Assembly: GCA_018239675.1 (NCBI GenBank)
Contig: JAFEGX010000146.1
Span: 1-64,000, forward strand
Direction of reading: 5' to 3'
Length of the DNA: 64,000 nucleotides
Source: Verrucomicrobiota bacterium
GTDB taxonomy: Bacteria; Verrucomicrobiota; Verrucomicrobiia; Opitutales; Opitutaceae
A program made the position numbers and the translations under genes. Positions 43,072-52,468 of the stretch are shown piece by piece; within the stretch, counting starts at the first letter, position 1; each line of letters begins with the position of its first letter. The notes beneath the pieces are model-generated. The model was given only the letters and a program-made list of their open reading frames with translations, searched no databases and was not told the DNA's origin.

Positions 43072-44448
43072 ATGGCCTCACCCAGTTCCTCCCTCCCCCT
43101 CGCGGTCATCGGCGCCGGCATCACCGGCCTCACGGCGGCCTGGCATCTCCAGCGCGCCGGCCGGCCGGTCGTGGTCTTCGAGGCCGCACCCGGGCCGGGC
43201 GGCGTGGTCGCGTCCATCCACGACGGCGAATGGCTCTGGGAGTCCGGGCCCAACACGATGCTCGAGGGCACCGCGGAGGTCGCGGCGTTCATCGACGCCG
43301 TGGGTCTCGGGAGCCGCCGGATCTACGCCGGCGACCAGGCGAAGAACCGCTACATCGTCCGCGACGGCCGCCTGGTGGCGATGCCTACGTCGCCGGTCGG
43401 ATTCGTGACCACCCCGATGTTCTCCCTCGGCGCCAAGCTCGGGCTGCTGGGCGAGCCGTGGCGCCCGCGCGCGCCCGCCGACGCGGAGGAGAGCGTGGCC
43501 GACTTTGTCGTGCGGCGCCTGGGCCGGGAATTCCTCGACTACGCCGTGAATCCGTTCGTCGGCGGCGTCTACGCGGGCGACCCGCGCCGGCTGTCGGTCC
43601 GGCACGGTTTTCCCAAGCTCTTCAATCTCGAGCAGGAGCACGGCTCCCTGATCCGCGGCGCCCTCAAGCGGCGCAACACCAGCGGCGGTCCGAAGGGGCG
43701 GATCTTCTCGTTTCCGGACGGGCTGGTCGAGCTGCCCCGCGCCCTGGCGGCGTCGCTCGGACCCGCCGTCCGCTTCGGCACCCGGGTCTCGACCATCCGG
43801 CACGCCGACGGCGCCTGGGAAATCCGGTCGGCCGGGGACGCGACGGCTCGCGCCGAGCGGTTTGCCGGCGTGCTCTGCGCGCTGCCCGCGGATGCGCTGG
43901 CGAAGGTCAGATTTGAGAACGTGCCCGGCGCCGAGCGCCTGCCGGAGCTCGCGGAGATCGAACACCCGGCGGTCACCTCCGTCTTCACCGGCCATCGCCG
44001 CGCCGATGTCGCGCACCCGCTCGATGGCTTCGGCCTGCTCATGCCGGAGGTCGAGCGGCGGCGCGTGCTCGGCGTCCTGTTCTCCAGCTCGCTCTTTCCG
44101 GGCCGCGCGCCCGCGGGGCACGTGGCGCTCACCACCTTTGTCGGCGGCGTGCGGGCGCCGCAGCTGGCGCTCCTCGACGATGAGGCGATCCTGCGCCTGG
44201 TCCGCGAGGAGCTGTCGGCCCTGCTCGGCGTGAGGGGCGAGCCGGCCTTCGTCCACCTCCAGCGCTGGCCGCGGGCGATTCCGCAGTACACGCTGGGCTA
44301 CGGCCGGTTCAAAAAGATCTTTGCCGACGTCGAGGCGGGTTCCCCCGGCCTCCGCTTCGGCGGCAATGCCCGCGATGGCATTTCCCTCGCAAACTGCATC
44401 GAGTCCGGCCGCCGGCTGGCGTTGGCCGCCACGGGTGGCGGCAGTTGA
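43072..44448 (+). CDS. hemG: Protoporphyrinogen/coproporphyrinogen oxidase (HemG/HemY type, FAD)
   Basis: 458 residues. It carries the FAD dinucleotide-binding motif AVIGAGITGLTAAWHLQRAG, then the substrate region SFPDGLVELPRALAASLG and a C-terminal FAD-contacting stretch GLRFGGNARDGISLANCIESGR. It oxidises the porphyrinogen to the porphyrin before iron insertion. Its downstream TGA lies at the edge of a GTTGAAAGTTGA repeat, which may have replaced the native end. It forms a two-gene operon with hemN. Confidence 0.9.
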   Translation: MASPSSSLPLAVIGAGITGLTAAWHLQRAGRPVVVFEAAPGPGGVVASIHDGEWLWESGPNTMLEGTAEVAAFIDAVGLGSRRIYAGDQAKNRYIVRDGRLVAMPTSPVGFVTTPMFSLGAKLGLLGEPWRPRAPADAEESVADFVVRRLGREFLDYAVNPFVGGVYAGDPRRLSVRHGFPKLFNLEQEHGSLIRGALKRRNTSGGPKGRIFSFPDGLVELPRALAASLGPAVRFGTRVSTIRHADGAWEIRSAGDATARAERFAGVLCALPADALAKVRFENVPGAERLPELAEIEHPAVTSVFTGHRRADVAHPLDGFGLLMPEVERRRVLGVLFSSSLFPGRAPAGHVALTTFVGGVRAPQLALLDDEAILRLVREELSALLGVRGEPAFVHLQRWPRAIPQYTLGYGRFKKIFADVEAGSPGLRFGGNARDGISLANCIESGRRLALAATGGGS

Positions 44449-44520
44449 AAGTTGAGCGTTGAAAGTTGAGGAGCCGGAGGCCGGCGCGGTCGGCGCAGGC
44501 TTCGCCTTTCAACTCTCAAC
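44444..44520. repeat. GTTGAAAGTTGA palindrome overlapping the hemG stop
   Basis: AGTTGAAAGTTGAGCGTTGAA (44443 on, tandem copies of GTTGAAAGTTGA) is mirrored by CTTTCAACTCTCAAC ending at 44520. The hemG stop TGA (44446-44448) is the second to fourth base of the first GTTGAAA copy. It separates hemG from the end of ccsA, which is convergent. Confidence 0.75.
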
Positions 44521-44530
44521 CCGCGGCGCC

Positions 44531-46381
44531 TCAGCGCGTCGCACTGAAGCTGCGCCACCTGGCCAGCGGCAGCGTGCCGACCAGGATGAAGGCGACCTGG
44601 GAGGCCACGAAGGCGATCAGCCACCAGAACGCGGCGTCCATGAAGCCGTAGCTGTGGAGCCCGACGCCGAGCATGTTCACGCCGAACCAGCTCCAGGCGG
44701 TGACGATGTTGCCCATGATCGCGAGGTTCATCAGGCCGCGCTGCCGCACCAGGCCGCCCCAGCGGGCGTGCAGGATGAGCGCGTTCCAGAGGACGATGAT
44801 CAGCGCGCCGTTTTCCTTCGGGTCCCAGCCCCAGAAGCGGCCCCACGACTGGTCGGCCCAGATGCCGCCGAGCACGGTGCCCACGAAGCTGAAGAGCGTC
44901 GCGAAGCACACGATGCCATAGACCATGCGCGTCAGCGCGTCGGCGGTGTCCTTGTCGAGCGAGCGGGTGAACACGCCGCGGACCACGTAGATCAGCGCGA
45001 GGAAGCCGGCGAGGAAGGTTGCCGCGTAGCCGACCGTCACGGTCACCACGTGGGTCGCGAGCCAGAAGTTCGAGTCGAGCACCGCCCGCATCATCTCCAG
45101 CGTGTCGCCGCCCAGCGCGAGGTGGTGCGCGATCAGCAGCGTGCTGAAGCCGACCAGGCCGGCCGTCACGCTGCCGATGGCATTGCGGTAGAGGCGCTCA
45201 AGGACGATGCAGAGGGCGACGGCCACCCAGCCGACGAAGAGCGCCGACGAATACAGGTTGGTCACCGGCGGACGGCCCTCCAGCCACATGCGGACGCCGA
45301 TGCCCGCGGTCGAGAGCAGGAAGGCGATCACGACCAGGCCGAAGGCGATCCGCCCGAGCTCCTGCGGCCAGACGAGCCAGGAGAACACGGCGAGCAGGAA
45401 CGCCAGCACGTAGATCATCATGGCATTGTAGAACGGCTCGGAGGAATTGAACCGCGCCTCGACGTCGCACTTCGTCATGATGCCCGGGATCTCGCGGTCG
45501 AGCGATGCCCGGTATTGCTGCACGAGGGAGTTGAAGGTCGCCGGCTGGTAGCCCCGCCAGGCGAGGCCGAGCCCGACGTAGGTGGTGATCGCCGGGTTGA
45601 GCCGGCCCGCCTGCACGCTCGCCTGCAGCGCCGCGCCGGCGTTGTGCCAGCCGCGCGAGTCGGCCTTGCCCGTCACCGGCGGGATCGGCAGCAGGTAGCC
45701 GACCTGCTCCATCGTCGCGAACGAGTCGGTCAGCTCCAGCAGCGTCTTCGCCGCCGCGGCGTCGGAGGGCTGGCCGGCCTGGCGGGCGCGCGCCGCGGCG
45801 ACGCCGGCCGCGACGACGGCATCGAACTGGTTCAGCTGCTCCAGGAAGTTGGGCACCCCGGGGGCCACGATGCTGCCCTGCAGCCGCTGGTAGAGGATCA
45901 CGCTGTCGCGCAGCTGCAGCACCGCGCGCTGGAAGGCGGAGCGCACCGGCTGCTCGACCTCCTCGGCCAGGCGCGACTGGCGCGCGAGCTCGGCGAGGTT
46001 CTTCGAGATCTGCACGTAGGTGAAACGCTTCTTCGCCACGCCGTCCTCCGGCGTGAGGTTGAGGAGGGAAAGGACGTCGGGGTGGACGATCTCGAACGTC
46101 GGGTAGGAGTCGGCCACGTCGGGCTTGTAGAGCATGTCAAGCAGCCACTCGGACGGCGTCACCGTGCGGCCGTCGGCGGCCGTGACCCGCTGCCGGCCCT
46201 GCAGCACGAGCAGCGAGGTGCGCGCCACCGTGTCGAGCGGCTTGATGCGCCCGTTCACGAGCGTCGGCAGCCGGCTGAAGGTCGCGAGGTCGTATTCGCT
46301 CCGGTACCGCGGCGGCAACAGCGTGGACGCGACCAGCAGGGCGGCAAGGACGAGGATCGCAAGGGGAAGGAATCGTTTCAT
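44531..46381 (-). CDS. ccsA: Cytochrome c biogenesis protein CcsA (system II, heme handling)
   Basis: 616 residues: one N-terminal helix, a large periplasmic region (~30-300), then eight membrane helices. The tryptophan-rich heme-binding WWD motif WGRFWGWDPKENGALI is present, with flanking conserved histidines (IAHHLALGG, ATHVVTVTVG). With ResB/Ccs1 it exports heme and ligates it to CxxCH apocytochromes. ATG at 46381 is used; 39 upstream codons are not family-like. The long soluble insert is typical of Bacteroidetes/Verrucomicrobia-type CcsA. It is the last gene of the operon. Confidence 0.9.
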   Translation of the reverse strand: MKRFLPLAILVLAALLVASTLLPPRYRSEYDLATFSRLPTLVNGRIKPLDTVARTSLLVLQGRQRVTAADGRTVTPSEWLLDMLYKPDVADSYPTFEIVHPDVLSLLNLTPEDGVAKKRFTYVQISKNLAELARQSRLAEEVEQPVRSAFQRAVLQLRDSVILYQRLQGSIVAPGVPNFLEQLNQFDAVVAAGVAAARARQAGQPSDAAAAKTLLELTDSFATMEQVGYLLPIPPVTGKADSRGWHNAGAALQASVQAGRLNPAITTYVGLGLAWRGYQPATFNSLVQQYRASLDREIPGIMTKCDVEARFNSSEPFYNAMMIYVLAFLLAVFSWLVWPQELGRIAFGLVVIAFLLSTAGIGVRMWLEGRPPVTNLYSSALFVGWVAVALCIVLERLYRNAIGSVTAGLVGFSTLLIAHHLALGGDTLEMMRAVLDSNFWLATHVVTVTVGYAATFLAGFLALIYVVRGVFTRSLDKDTADALTRMVYGIVCFATLFSFVGTVLGGIWADQSWGRFWGWDPKENGALIIVLWNALILHARWGGLVRQRGLMNLAIMGNIVTAWSWFGVNMLGVGLHSYGFMDAAFWWLIAFVASQVAFILVGTLPLARWRSFSATR

Positions 46382-46413
46382 GGGACGGGAAGGTTCAGAG
46401 GTGGGACCGGGAT

Positions 46414-47571
46414 TCAGGCGGCGCCGCGGCGCTTGGAGACGAAGCCGACGAGGTGGATGCCGAACTGGAGCAGCAGGCCGAAGGTGATCACGCCGCACGC
46501 GATGTACGGGATGAGCCAGCTTGGGTTGCGCACGACCTGGAGCACGGTCGTGGTGTCATTGTTCTCAAAGCCGGCCTGGTAGAAGGTGAGGCCCGCGTAG
46601 CGCAGCGGGTTGTTCATGTAGATCAGGACCTCGCGGTCGTCCTTGCCATCCGGGGTCGTGAGCCGGATGCGGCTCGAGAAATTCTTCGGGATGTCCGTGC
46701 CCGCGTAGCGGTCGTGGCTGAACTTCAGCAGGGTGAGCGAGAACGGCTTGTAGTGCCGCGCGAAGCGCAGCGCCATTTTCCACGTGCGGCCGCCAGCGGT
46801 GAAGGTCTGGGGATCCTCCAGCGCGACGGACACGAGCCAGGTGCCGAGCGAGCCCTCGGGCCCGATCAGCTCGACGTAGGCGCTCGGGAGATTGCGCTCG
46901 TTCTCCTTGTAGGTGAGCGGGCGCTGGGTCGCGACGATCTGCGTGCCCGCGCCCTGCGTCACGGCCACCGGGTTCTCGGCGCCCATCGCCGGGGCGCGCA
47001 TCCCGAGCAGCGAGTTCGGAAAGTAGGCCTTCACCGCGACGCGAAACGGCAGCTTCGGGTGCTGGATCGTCTCGAGGCGCAAGAGCGGCTTCTCGGGGAT
47101 GGCCACGACCTCGTCGAACTTCGGGTCGGTCGTGTCGGTGATCGCCAGCTCAATGTTCCGGTAGCTCTCCGAGTAGTTCTTCGTCTGCCCCTGGTCGAGG
47201 CGCATGTGGTACTCGTCCTGCATCAGCCCGGTGAGCAACTCGCCGATGAGCAGGAGAATCAGGCCGGCATGCGCGAACCAGATGCCGAGCTTCCGCCATT
47301 CCCACTTGAACCGGTAGATGTGCGCGCCGAGCAGGTTGAGCAGCAGCAGCCCGCCGATGGTGTAGCCGCCCGGGAACACGGCGACCGACACGTTGCCGAC
47401 CTTCCAGAAGACGACGAACGTCTTGAAGTATTTTTCCTGCACGGCCCAGACGCCGAGGTTCACCTGGTCCAGCGTCGCGACGAGCACCAGGATGATGGAG
47501 AAGACGAGCAGGACCACGGTCAGCTTGAGCGAGACCACGAGGTCGCGGAGATCCTTGAGAGTGTTGAGCAT
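46414..47571 (-). CDS. resB: Cytochrome c biogenesis protein ResB/Ccs1
   Basis: 385 residues with three N-terminal membrane helices, a soluble periplasmic domain (~125-340) and a C-terminal helix (IACGVITFGLLLQFGIHLVGF). It is the partner of CcsA in system II heme delivery. The first helices contain SLKLTVVLLVFSIILVLVATLDQ and GIWFAHAGLILLLIGELL, as in Ccs1. It is 32 bp upstream of ccsA and 5 bp downstream of the lipoprotein gene, so all three are one operon. Confidence 0.88.
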   Translation of the reverse strand: MLNTLKDLRDLVVSLKLTVVLLVFSIILVLVATLDQVNLGVWAVQEKYFKTFVVFWKVGNVSVAVFPGGYTIGGLLLLNLLGAHIYRFKWEWRKLGIWFAHAGLILLLIGELLTGLMQDEYHMRLDQGQTKNYSESYRNIELAITDTTDPKFDEVVAIPEKPLLRLETIQHPKLPFRVAVKAYFPNSLLGMRAPAMGAENPVAVTQGAGTQIVATQRPLTYKENERNLPSAYVELIGPEGSLGTWLVSVALEDPQTFTAGGRTWKMALRFARHYKPFSLTLLKFSHDRYAGTDIPKNFSSRIRLTTPDGKDDREVLIYMNNPLRYAGLTFYQAGFENNDTTTVLQVVRNPSWLIPYIACGVITFGLLLQFGIHLVGFVSKRRGAA

Positions 47572-47576
47572 GGCGG

Positions 47577-48710
47577 TCAGGGGGCCGAGAGGGTTTGGAG
47601 GAAGGCCTCGAAGGCCGGCTTTTCCTTTGCGACGAGGTCAACGGGCCCCGTGAGCTTGAAGAACCAGGTTGAGCCGGCGAACGGCACGATGGCGCCCAGC
47701 ATCCGGACCGGCGCGCCGGCCGGGCCGCCAGTGTAGTCGGCGACGGTGAGATTGAGGCCGTGGACGGCGAGGCGGGTCACGGTGCCCTCCACCTCCCCCG
47801 GCGCGAGCGGCGGCAGCTGGAGCTGGTTGCGCCAGCGGTTGAGGTTCGCCACCTCGCCGCCGACGTCGCCCGGAAACGCCGTGATGGACAGGTCGCCGGC
47901 CGCGCCGGCGGGATTCGGCACGGCGTAGGTCGCCTTGCGCATGGCCGCGGCCGGGCGGCTTTCCCAGTGCGCCGGGGCGGTCCAGCGGAGGCCGGGCCCC
48001 TCGGCCTTGATGACCTCGGTGTTGGCCATGTCGGCCGGCGCGGTCGGGGCGGCCGCTGGCGGCGGAGGCTCCCCCGCGCTGCCGTGCGCCGATCCGAAGG
48101 CCGCGGTCGAGGCGTCCGCCTTCAGGGTCTGGAGGAACGCCAGGAACTTCGCCTTCTCGCCGGCCACGACGGTGTCGGGACCGATCAGCTTGAAAAACCA
48201 CGTCGCGCCGCCCACCGGGACAAACGCGCCCAGCATGCGGGCGGGCTTGTCGGTGGAGCCGCCCGCGATGTCGACCACGCCGACCTTCAGGCCATTGACG
48301 TCAAGGCGCGTGACGGAACCGTCCAGCTCACCCTCGCCGATCGGCGCCACCTGCAGCTGGCCGCGCCAGCGGTTGATGTTCGCGAGCTCGCCGCCGACGT
48401 CGCCCGGGAAAGCGGTGACCGCGAGTTCGGCGTCCGGGGCCACCACGAGCGTGTCCTTGCGAACCCCCGAGGGACCCTTGCTTTGCCAGCCGGCCGGGAC
48501 GGTCCAGCTCAGGCCGGGACCGTCGGCCCGGGCCACGGCGCCATCGCCTCCGCTCATGTCACCACCGCCGGCCATCCCGGCGTGCGGGCTGGCCGCCGGG
48601 ACCGGGGTGTCGATCTCCTTCGGGATGCGGTAGACGGCGACCTTGGAGTCGCGGCAGGCACCGAGGAGCAGCGGAAGGGTCAAGAGCAGGCCGAGCGGGT
48701 GGAGACGCAT
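47577..48710 (-). CDS. Lipoprotein with duplicated ~135-residue module in the cytochrome c biogenesis operon
   Basis: 377 residues. The lipobox LLGACRD follows a short hydrophobic signal, so it is a predicted lipoprotein. Two modules (about residues 62-200 and 235-377) share the same skeleton: GPGL(S/R)WT, then [10 protein letters not shown], ANx[18 protein letters not shown] and a C-terminal FLQTL. A linker rich in Ala and Pro joins them. No known catalytic motif is seen. It is the first gene of the resB-ccsA operon, 5 bp ahead of resB, and may assist heme or apocytochrome handling (inference). Confidence 0.8.
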   Translation of the reverse strand: MRLHPLGLLLTLPLLLGACRDSKVAVYRIPKEIDTPVPAASPHAGMAGGGDMSGGDGAVARADGPGLSWTVPAGWQSKGPSGVRKDTLVVAPDAELAVTAFPGDVGGELANINRWRGQLQVAPIGEGELDGSVTRLDVNGLKVGVVDIAGGSTDKPARMLGAFVPVGGATWFFKLIGPDTVVAGEKAKFLAFLQTLKADASTAAFGSAHGSAGEPPPPAAAPTAPADMANTEVIKAEGPGLRWTAPAHWESRPAAAMRKATYAVPNPAGAAGDLSITAFPGDVGGEVANLNRWRNQLQLPPLAPGEVEGTVTRLAVHGLNLTVADYTGGPAGAPVRMLGAIVPFAGSTWFFKLTGPVDLVAKEKPAFEAFLQTLSAP

Positions 48711-48744
48711 GGGGGAAAGTGTTGGAAGAAAGGCGGCTGAAGCA

Positions 48745-48771
48745 ACCCGCCAAACCGGAGGTCTGGCGGGT
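48745..48771. repeat. ACCCGCCA hairpin in the lipoprotein-hypE divergent gap
   Basis: ACCCGCCA (48745-48752) pairs with TGGCGGGT (48764-48771). It lies between the divergent lipoprotein and hypE genes. No promoter boxes were recognised in this 199-bp gap. Confidence 0.4.
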
Positions 48772-48909
48772 CTTATCTGTAATCCGCTGAAGATGATGCC
48801 TGAGCGCGACCCCATGGGCTGCGCATTTTTTGCGCACCCTTCGCCACTCCTTGTGAGAACATCCCAAACGGCTCGCGGAATTCCCGGCGTTGCCCCACTT
48901 TTCCCGGCC

Positions 48910-49974
48910 ATGGCGACGCCCACCCCGTCCTCGTCCGGCCTCAGCTGCCCCATCCCGCTCCCCCACAAGACCGAGATCACGGTCGGGCATGGCGGCGGCG
49001 GCCGGCTGACCCAGGACCTGATCGACCGGGTGTTCCGGCCGGCGTTCGCCAACGCCTCCCTCGACGCCCAGCATGACGGCGCGCTGCTGCGCCTGCCCGA
49101 CGGTTCCCGGCTCGCGTTCACCACCGACTCGCACGTCGTCAGCCCGTTGTTCTTCCCCGGCAGCGACATTGGCAAGATCGCCGTCAACGGCACCGTCAAC
49201 GACCTGTGCATGTGCGGCGCCCGCCCGTTGTGGCTGAGCGCGGGCTTCGTGCTCGAGGAGGGTTTTCCCATCGCGACGCTCGAGCGGATCGTCGCCTCCA
49301 TGCAGGCCGCCGCCACCGCCGCGGGCGTCAGCATCGTCACGGGCGACACCAAGGTCGTGGAGCGGGGCAAGGGCGACGGCGTGTACGTCACGACCGCCGG
49401 GGTCGGCGTGATCGAGACGCCGCGGACCGTGGCGCCCGCGAGCATCCGGCCGGGCGACGCGGTCATCCTCAGCGGCGACCTGGGCCGCCACGGCATGGCC
49501 ATCATGGCGACGCGCGCCGGGCTGGAGTTCGAAAGCACGATCGAGAGCGACTGCGCCCCGCTGGTCGCCCCGGTGCAGGCGCTGCTGCAGGCCGGGCTGG
49601 AGGTCCACTGCCTGCGCGACCTGACCCGCGGCGGACTCGCCACCGCGCTGGTGGAGCTCGCCGAATCCGCCCGCGTCGCAATCGCCATCGAGGCGGCCAA
49701 GGTACCCGTGACCGAGCAGGTGCGGGGCGCCTGCGAGATTCTGGGCCTCGACCCGCTTTACGTGGCCAACGAGGGCCGCTTCATCTGCTTTGTGCCCGCC
49801 GCGCAGGCCGCGCCGGCCCTGGAGATCATCGCCCGGACCGCCCCGGGAGGCCCACCGGTGATTATCGGTCGGGTCAACGCCGCCCCGGCCGGCCAGGTGA
49901 CCCAGCGCAGTGTCATCGGCGCCGACCGGATCGTCGACCGCCTGAGCGGCGAGCAACTGCCGAGGATCTGCTGA
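48910..49974 (+). CDS. hypE: Hydrogenase maturation protein HypE (carbamoyl dehydratase)
   Basis: 354 residues, AIR-synthase/PurM-like fold. The C-terminal PRIC tail ends with the cysteine that HypF carbamoylates and HypE dehydrates to thiocyanate. [17 protein letters not shown] and [19 protein letters not shown] are HypE signatures. It makes the cyanide ligands of the [NiFe] iron. ATG at 48910 is selected because the family starts near it; more upstream codons are open. It is transcribed toward the nickel-transporter end and is separated from the other hyp genes. Confidence 0.93.
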   Translation: MATPTPSSSGLSCPIPLPHKTEITVGHGGGGRLTQDLIDRVFRPAFANASLDAQHDGALLRLPDGSRLAFTTDSHVVSPLFFPGSDIGKIAVNGTVNDLCMCGARPLWLSAGFVLEEGFPIATLERIVASMQAAATAAGVSIVTGDTKVVERGKGDGVYVTTAGVGVIETPRTVAPASIRPGDAVILSGDLGRHGMAIMATRAGLEFESTIESDCAPLVAPVQALLQAGLEVHCLRDLTRGGLATALVELAESARVAIAIEAAKVPVTEQVRGACEILGLDPLYVANEGRFICFVPAAQAAPALEIIARTAPGGPPVIIGRVNAAPAGQVTQRSVIGADRIVDRLSGEQLPRIC

Positions 49975-49978
49975 TTCC

Positions 49979-50085
49979 ATTGCGGATTGCGAATCGCGGA
50001 TTGCGGATTTCTCGGGCCAGAAAGCGCATAGTTGAAGTCTCGGGAATGGCTCCTCCCGACCAATCCGCGATCCGCAATCCGCAAT
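49979..50085. repeat. ATTGCGGATTGCG palindrome between hypE and the transporter ATPase gene
   Basis: 25-bp arms (49979-50003 and 50061-50085), 24 of 25 positions complementary, built of tandem ATTGCGG/CGGATT words, with a ~57-nt loop. It lies between convergent genes, 5 bp after the hypE stop and 13 bp from the end of the ATPase gene. Confidence 0.8.
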
Positions 50086-50097
50086 GGAGGCAACGCC

Positions 50098-50850
50098 TCA
50101 ATGCGGATGCCGGTGCTGGAGGATATGCGGGCGCTCCAGGCCGTGGGCGAGCATCAGGGCCTCGTCGTCGAGGATCTGGTGCGTCGGGCCGTCGGCCACC
50201 ACCCGGCCGGCGTCGAGGACGACCGACCGCGGGCAAAGCTCGACCACCAGCTCAAGGTCATGGGTGGCGATCAGCTTGGTCGCCCGCACCTGCCGCAGCA
50301 GCGCAATCAGCTCCCGCCGGCCGCGCGGGTCGAGGCCGCTGGTCGGTTCATCAAGCACGAGGATCGACGGTTCGCAGGCCAGCACGCCCGCGAGACAGGC
50401 CCGGCGCTTCTCCCCGGTGCTCAGGTGATGGGGGGGCCGATGGCCCAGCTCCACCAGTCCCACTTCCTCCAGCGCGCGCTGCACCCGGTCCGCCACCTCG
50501 CCCGGGGTAAGCCCCAGTTGCTGCGGGCCGAACGCCACGTCCTCGCGCACCGTCGCGCAGAACAGCTGGTCGTCGGCGTCCTGGAACATCAGCCCGAGCT
50601 GACGCCGGATCTGGCCGATATTGTCGCGGGTGATCGTCTCGCCCATCACGGCCACGCCGCCGCCCACCTCCGTCAGGCGCTCGGGCAGGATGCCGTTGAG
50701 GTGGCGAATCAGCGTGGACTTGCCCGAGCCGTTCGGACCCAGCAGGCCGACGCACTCCCCCGGCTCCACCTGCAGGGTGACGTCATGCAGCGCCACCGTG
50801 CCATCGGGGTAGGCGTAACGCAGATCCCGGACGTCGATCGCCCGTCTCAT
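50098..50850 (-). CDS. Nickel/cobalt ECF-type transporter ATPase (CbiO/NikO)
   Basis: 250 residues, ABC ATPase. Walker A GPNGSGKST, signature LSTGEKRR, Walker B ILVLDEPTSGLD and the switch His in ATHDLELV are present. It is the energising subunit of a CbiMQO-type metal uptake system. Its ATG overlaps the CbiQ stop by 4 bp. Nickel is the likely cargo, given its position at the end of the hyp operon. Confidence 0.9.
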   Translation of the reverse strand: MRRAIDVRDLRYAYPDGTVALHDVTLQVEPGECVGLLGPNGSGKSTLIRHLNGILPERLTEVGGGVAVMGETITRDNIGQIRRQLGLMFQDADDQLFCATVREDVAFGPQQLGLTPGEVADRVQRALEEVGLVELGHRPPHHLSTGEKRRACLAGVLACEPSILVLDEPTSGLDPRGRRELIALLRQVRATKLIATHDLELVVELCPRSVVLDAGRVVADGPTHQILDDEALMLAHGLERPHILQHRHPH

Positions 50851-51455
50851 CGCCACCCCCTCGCGCACATCGCGTCGTACACCCGCTCGGCGCGCTCGAA
50901 CGCGCGGACGAACAGCTGCCCGACCACCGTGGCCGCCGTCCACCAGACGAGCCGGCGGTCGCCGGAAAACGTGCGGCTGGCCCGCGCCCGGCGCATGCGT
51001 TCGGACTCGTCGCCCAGGACAAAAAGATAGCGGTGCATCAATGCCAGGGTCGTGACCAGCAGCGCCGGGATCCCGACGCGGCGCAACATGGCCAGCATTG
51101 CGCTGAAGGGCGTCGTCTGCGCCAGCACCAGGACCGTCGCAAGGCACAGCCCGCTGCGCAGGGCCAGCACGCGCCAGTCGGCCGAGCCGCGGGGGTTCAA
51201 CGCCGCGGAGAGGGCCACGCCCGCCACAAACGGCGAGAGTGCAAGCAGGCGTAGGAGGAGCGACCTGAAGGGCAGGCGCCCCGCCACGACCAGCAACACG
51301 AGCACCGCGGCAACACCAACGAACCACGCGCGCCACGCGAACGGCGCCAGAGCCGTGCCGACAATCATGACCAGCGCCCCGGCCAGCTTCAGGCCGGCGG
51401 GCCAGCGGTAGACCGGCCGGTCGACCGGATAGACGGTGGGAATCAATTCCGTCAT
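50847..51455 (-). CDS. Nickel/cobalt transporter permease (CbiQ/NikQ)
   Basis: 202 residues, ECF T-component with about five membrane helices. The coupling motif near the C-terminus reads RTFSGDRRLVWWTAATVVGQLFVRAFERAERVYDAMCARG, as in CbiQ. It overlaps both neighbours (ATGA on each side), showing strong translational coupling in the MN-Q-O order. Confidence 0.85.
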   Translation of the reverse strand: MTELIPTVYPVDRPVYRWPAGLKLAGALVMIVGTALAPFAWRAWFVGVAAVLVLLVVAGRLPFRSLLLRLLALSPFVAGVALSAALNPRGSADWRVLALRSGLCLATVLVLAQTTPFSAMLAMLRRVGIPALLVTTLALMHRYLFVLGDESERMRRARASRTFSGDRRLVWWTAATVVGQLFVRAFERAERVYDAMCARGWR

Positions 51456-52429
51456 GATGGCGCGGGCGCCGGCCGCTCGGGTTCGCGTCCGGCCGGACGG
51501 GTGGGCTTCGGCACCAGCAGGCGGCTGAAGGCGATCGCGAGGACAAACACGCTGATCACCCCGGCCGCTCCCGCCACCGCCAGCGCGACGCCGGGGGAAG
51601 CCAGCCCGGGCCAGCGATAGTCGGCCGCCAGCGCCGGGAGGAACGGGGCCGCCGCCGGCCGGGCAAAGCCCAGGTGGTCCGCGACCGACTCGAGGCCGTC
51701 GGGCCACGGGCACGCGAACGGCGCCACGAACAGGGCCAGACCCAACCCCGCCAGCAGGCCGAGCCCGACGAAGCGCCCGACCGGCGGCGCGGCGCGATCC
51801 GGCGAGTCCTGCAGCAGGTCCGGCCGGGTCCGCGCGATTGCCAGCAGGATGAGCGCGCTGACGGCGCCCTCGCCCAGCCCGATGAACGCATGCACGCCGG
51901 CCATCGCGGAAAAGCCCACGCGCCACGGCACGGCGGCGGACCAGGCCAGCTGGCCCGCGCACGCGGCCGCGGCGAGCATCGTCGAGCACCAGCCGGCGAA
52001 CGCCAGGGCCGCGACGCGGCCGCGCAGGCCCGGCAGCACCCGCGCCACCGCCAGATAGACGGCATAGCCGGACAGGGTCGTGACGATCCCCATGTTGAAG
52101 ATGTTCGCCCCGAGCGCGGTCACGCCGCCGTCGGCGAACAGGAAGCACTGCACCACCAGCACGGTGGTCACGACCACGATCGCGGCCGCCGGCCCGAGCA
52201 GCGCCGCGACCAGCGCGCCGCCGACCAAATGGCCCGACGTCCCGCCGATCACCGGAAAGTTCACCAGCTGGGCGGCAAACAGAAACGCGGCCGCCAGCCC
52301 GAGCAGCGGCACCCGCCGCGGCGGCAGCTCGATCCGCACCTGCCGCAGCGCCAGACCGACGCCGGCTGCCGCCAGCACGCCCGTCGCGAGGGCGGTCTTG
52401 GCGTCGATGAATCCGTCGGGCAGGTGCAT
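51452..52429 (-). CDS. Nickel/cobalt transporter substrate-binding subunit, CbiM/NikM fused to a CbiN-like C-terminus
   Basis: 325 residues. The N-terminal MHLPDGFID, with His2 as metal ligand, and TSGHLVGGALVAALLGPAAA (with the buried His) are CbiM/NikM hallmarks. The ~70 C-terminal residues resemble NikN/CbiN (FACPWPDGLESVADHLGF, then a helix), so M and N are fused. NikMN-type fusions usually transport nickel. It is 39 bp downstream of hypD, placing nickel import inside the maturation operon. Confidence 0.87.
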   Translation of the reverse strand: MHLPDGFIDAKTALATGVLAAAGVGLALRQVRIELPPRRVPLLGLAAAFLFAAQLVNFPVIGGTSGHLVGGALVAALLGPAAAIVVVTTVLVVQCFLFADGGVTALGANIFNMGIVTTLSGYAVYLAVARVLPGLRGRVAALAFAGWCSTMLAAAACAGQLAWSAAVPWRVGFSAMAGVHAFIGLGEGAVSALILLAIARTRPDLLQDSPDRAAPPVGRFVGLGLLAGLGLALFVAPFACPWPDGLESVADHLGFARPAAAPFLPALAADYRWPGLASPGVALAVAGAAGVISVFVLAIAFSRLLVPKPTRPAGREPERPAPAPS

Positions 52430-52468
52430 GGTGGAAAAAGGACCAGGGGCAGGGATCAGGGAACAAGA

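Noticed and set aside
50098-52429. Cobalt uptake for cobalamin synthesis as the role of the CbiMQO-type transporter
   Set aside because: No cobalamin gene or recognisable B12 riboswitch is near; placement inside the hyp operon and the M-N fusion favour nickel, although cobalt is not excluded by sequence alone.
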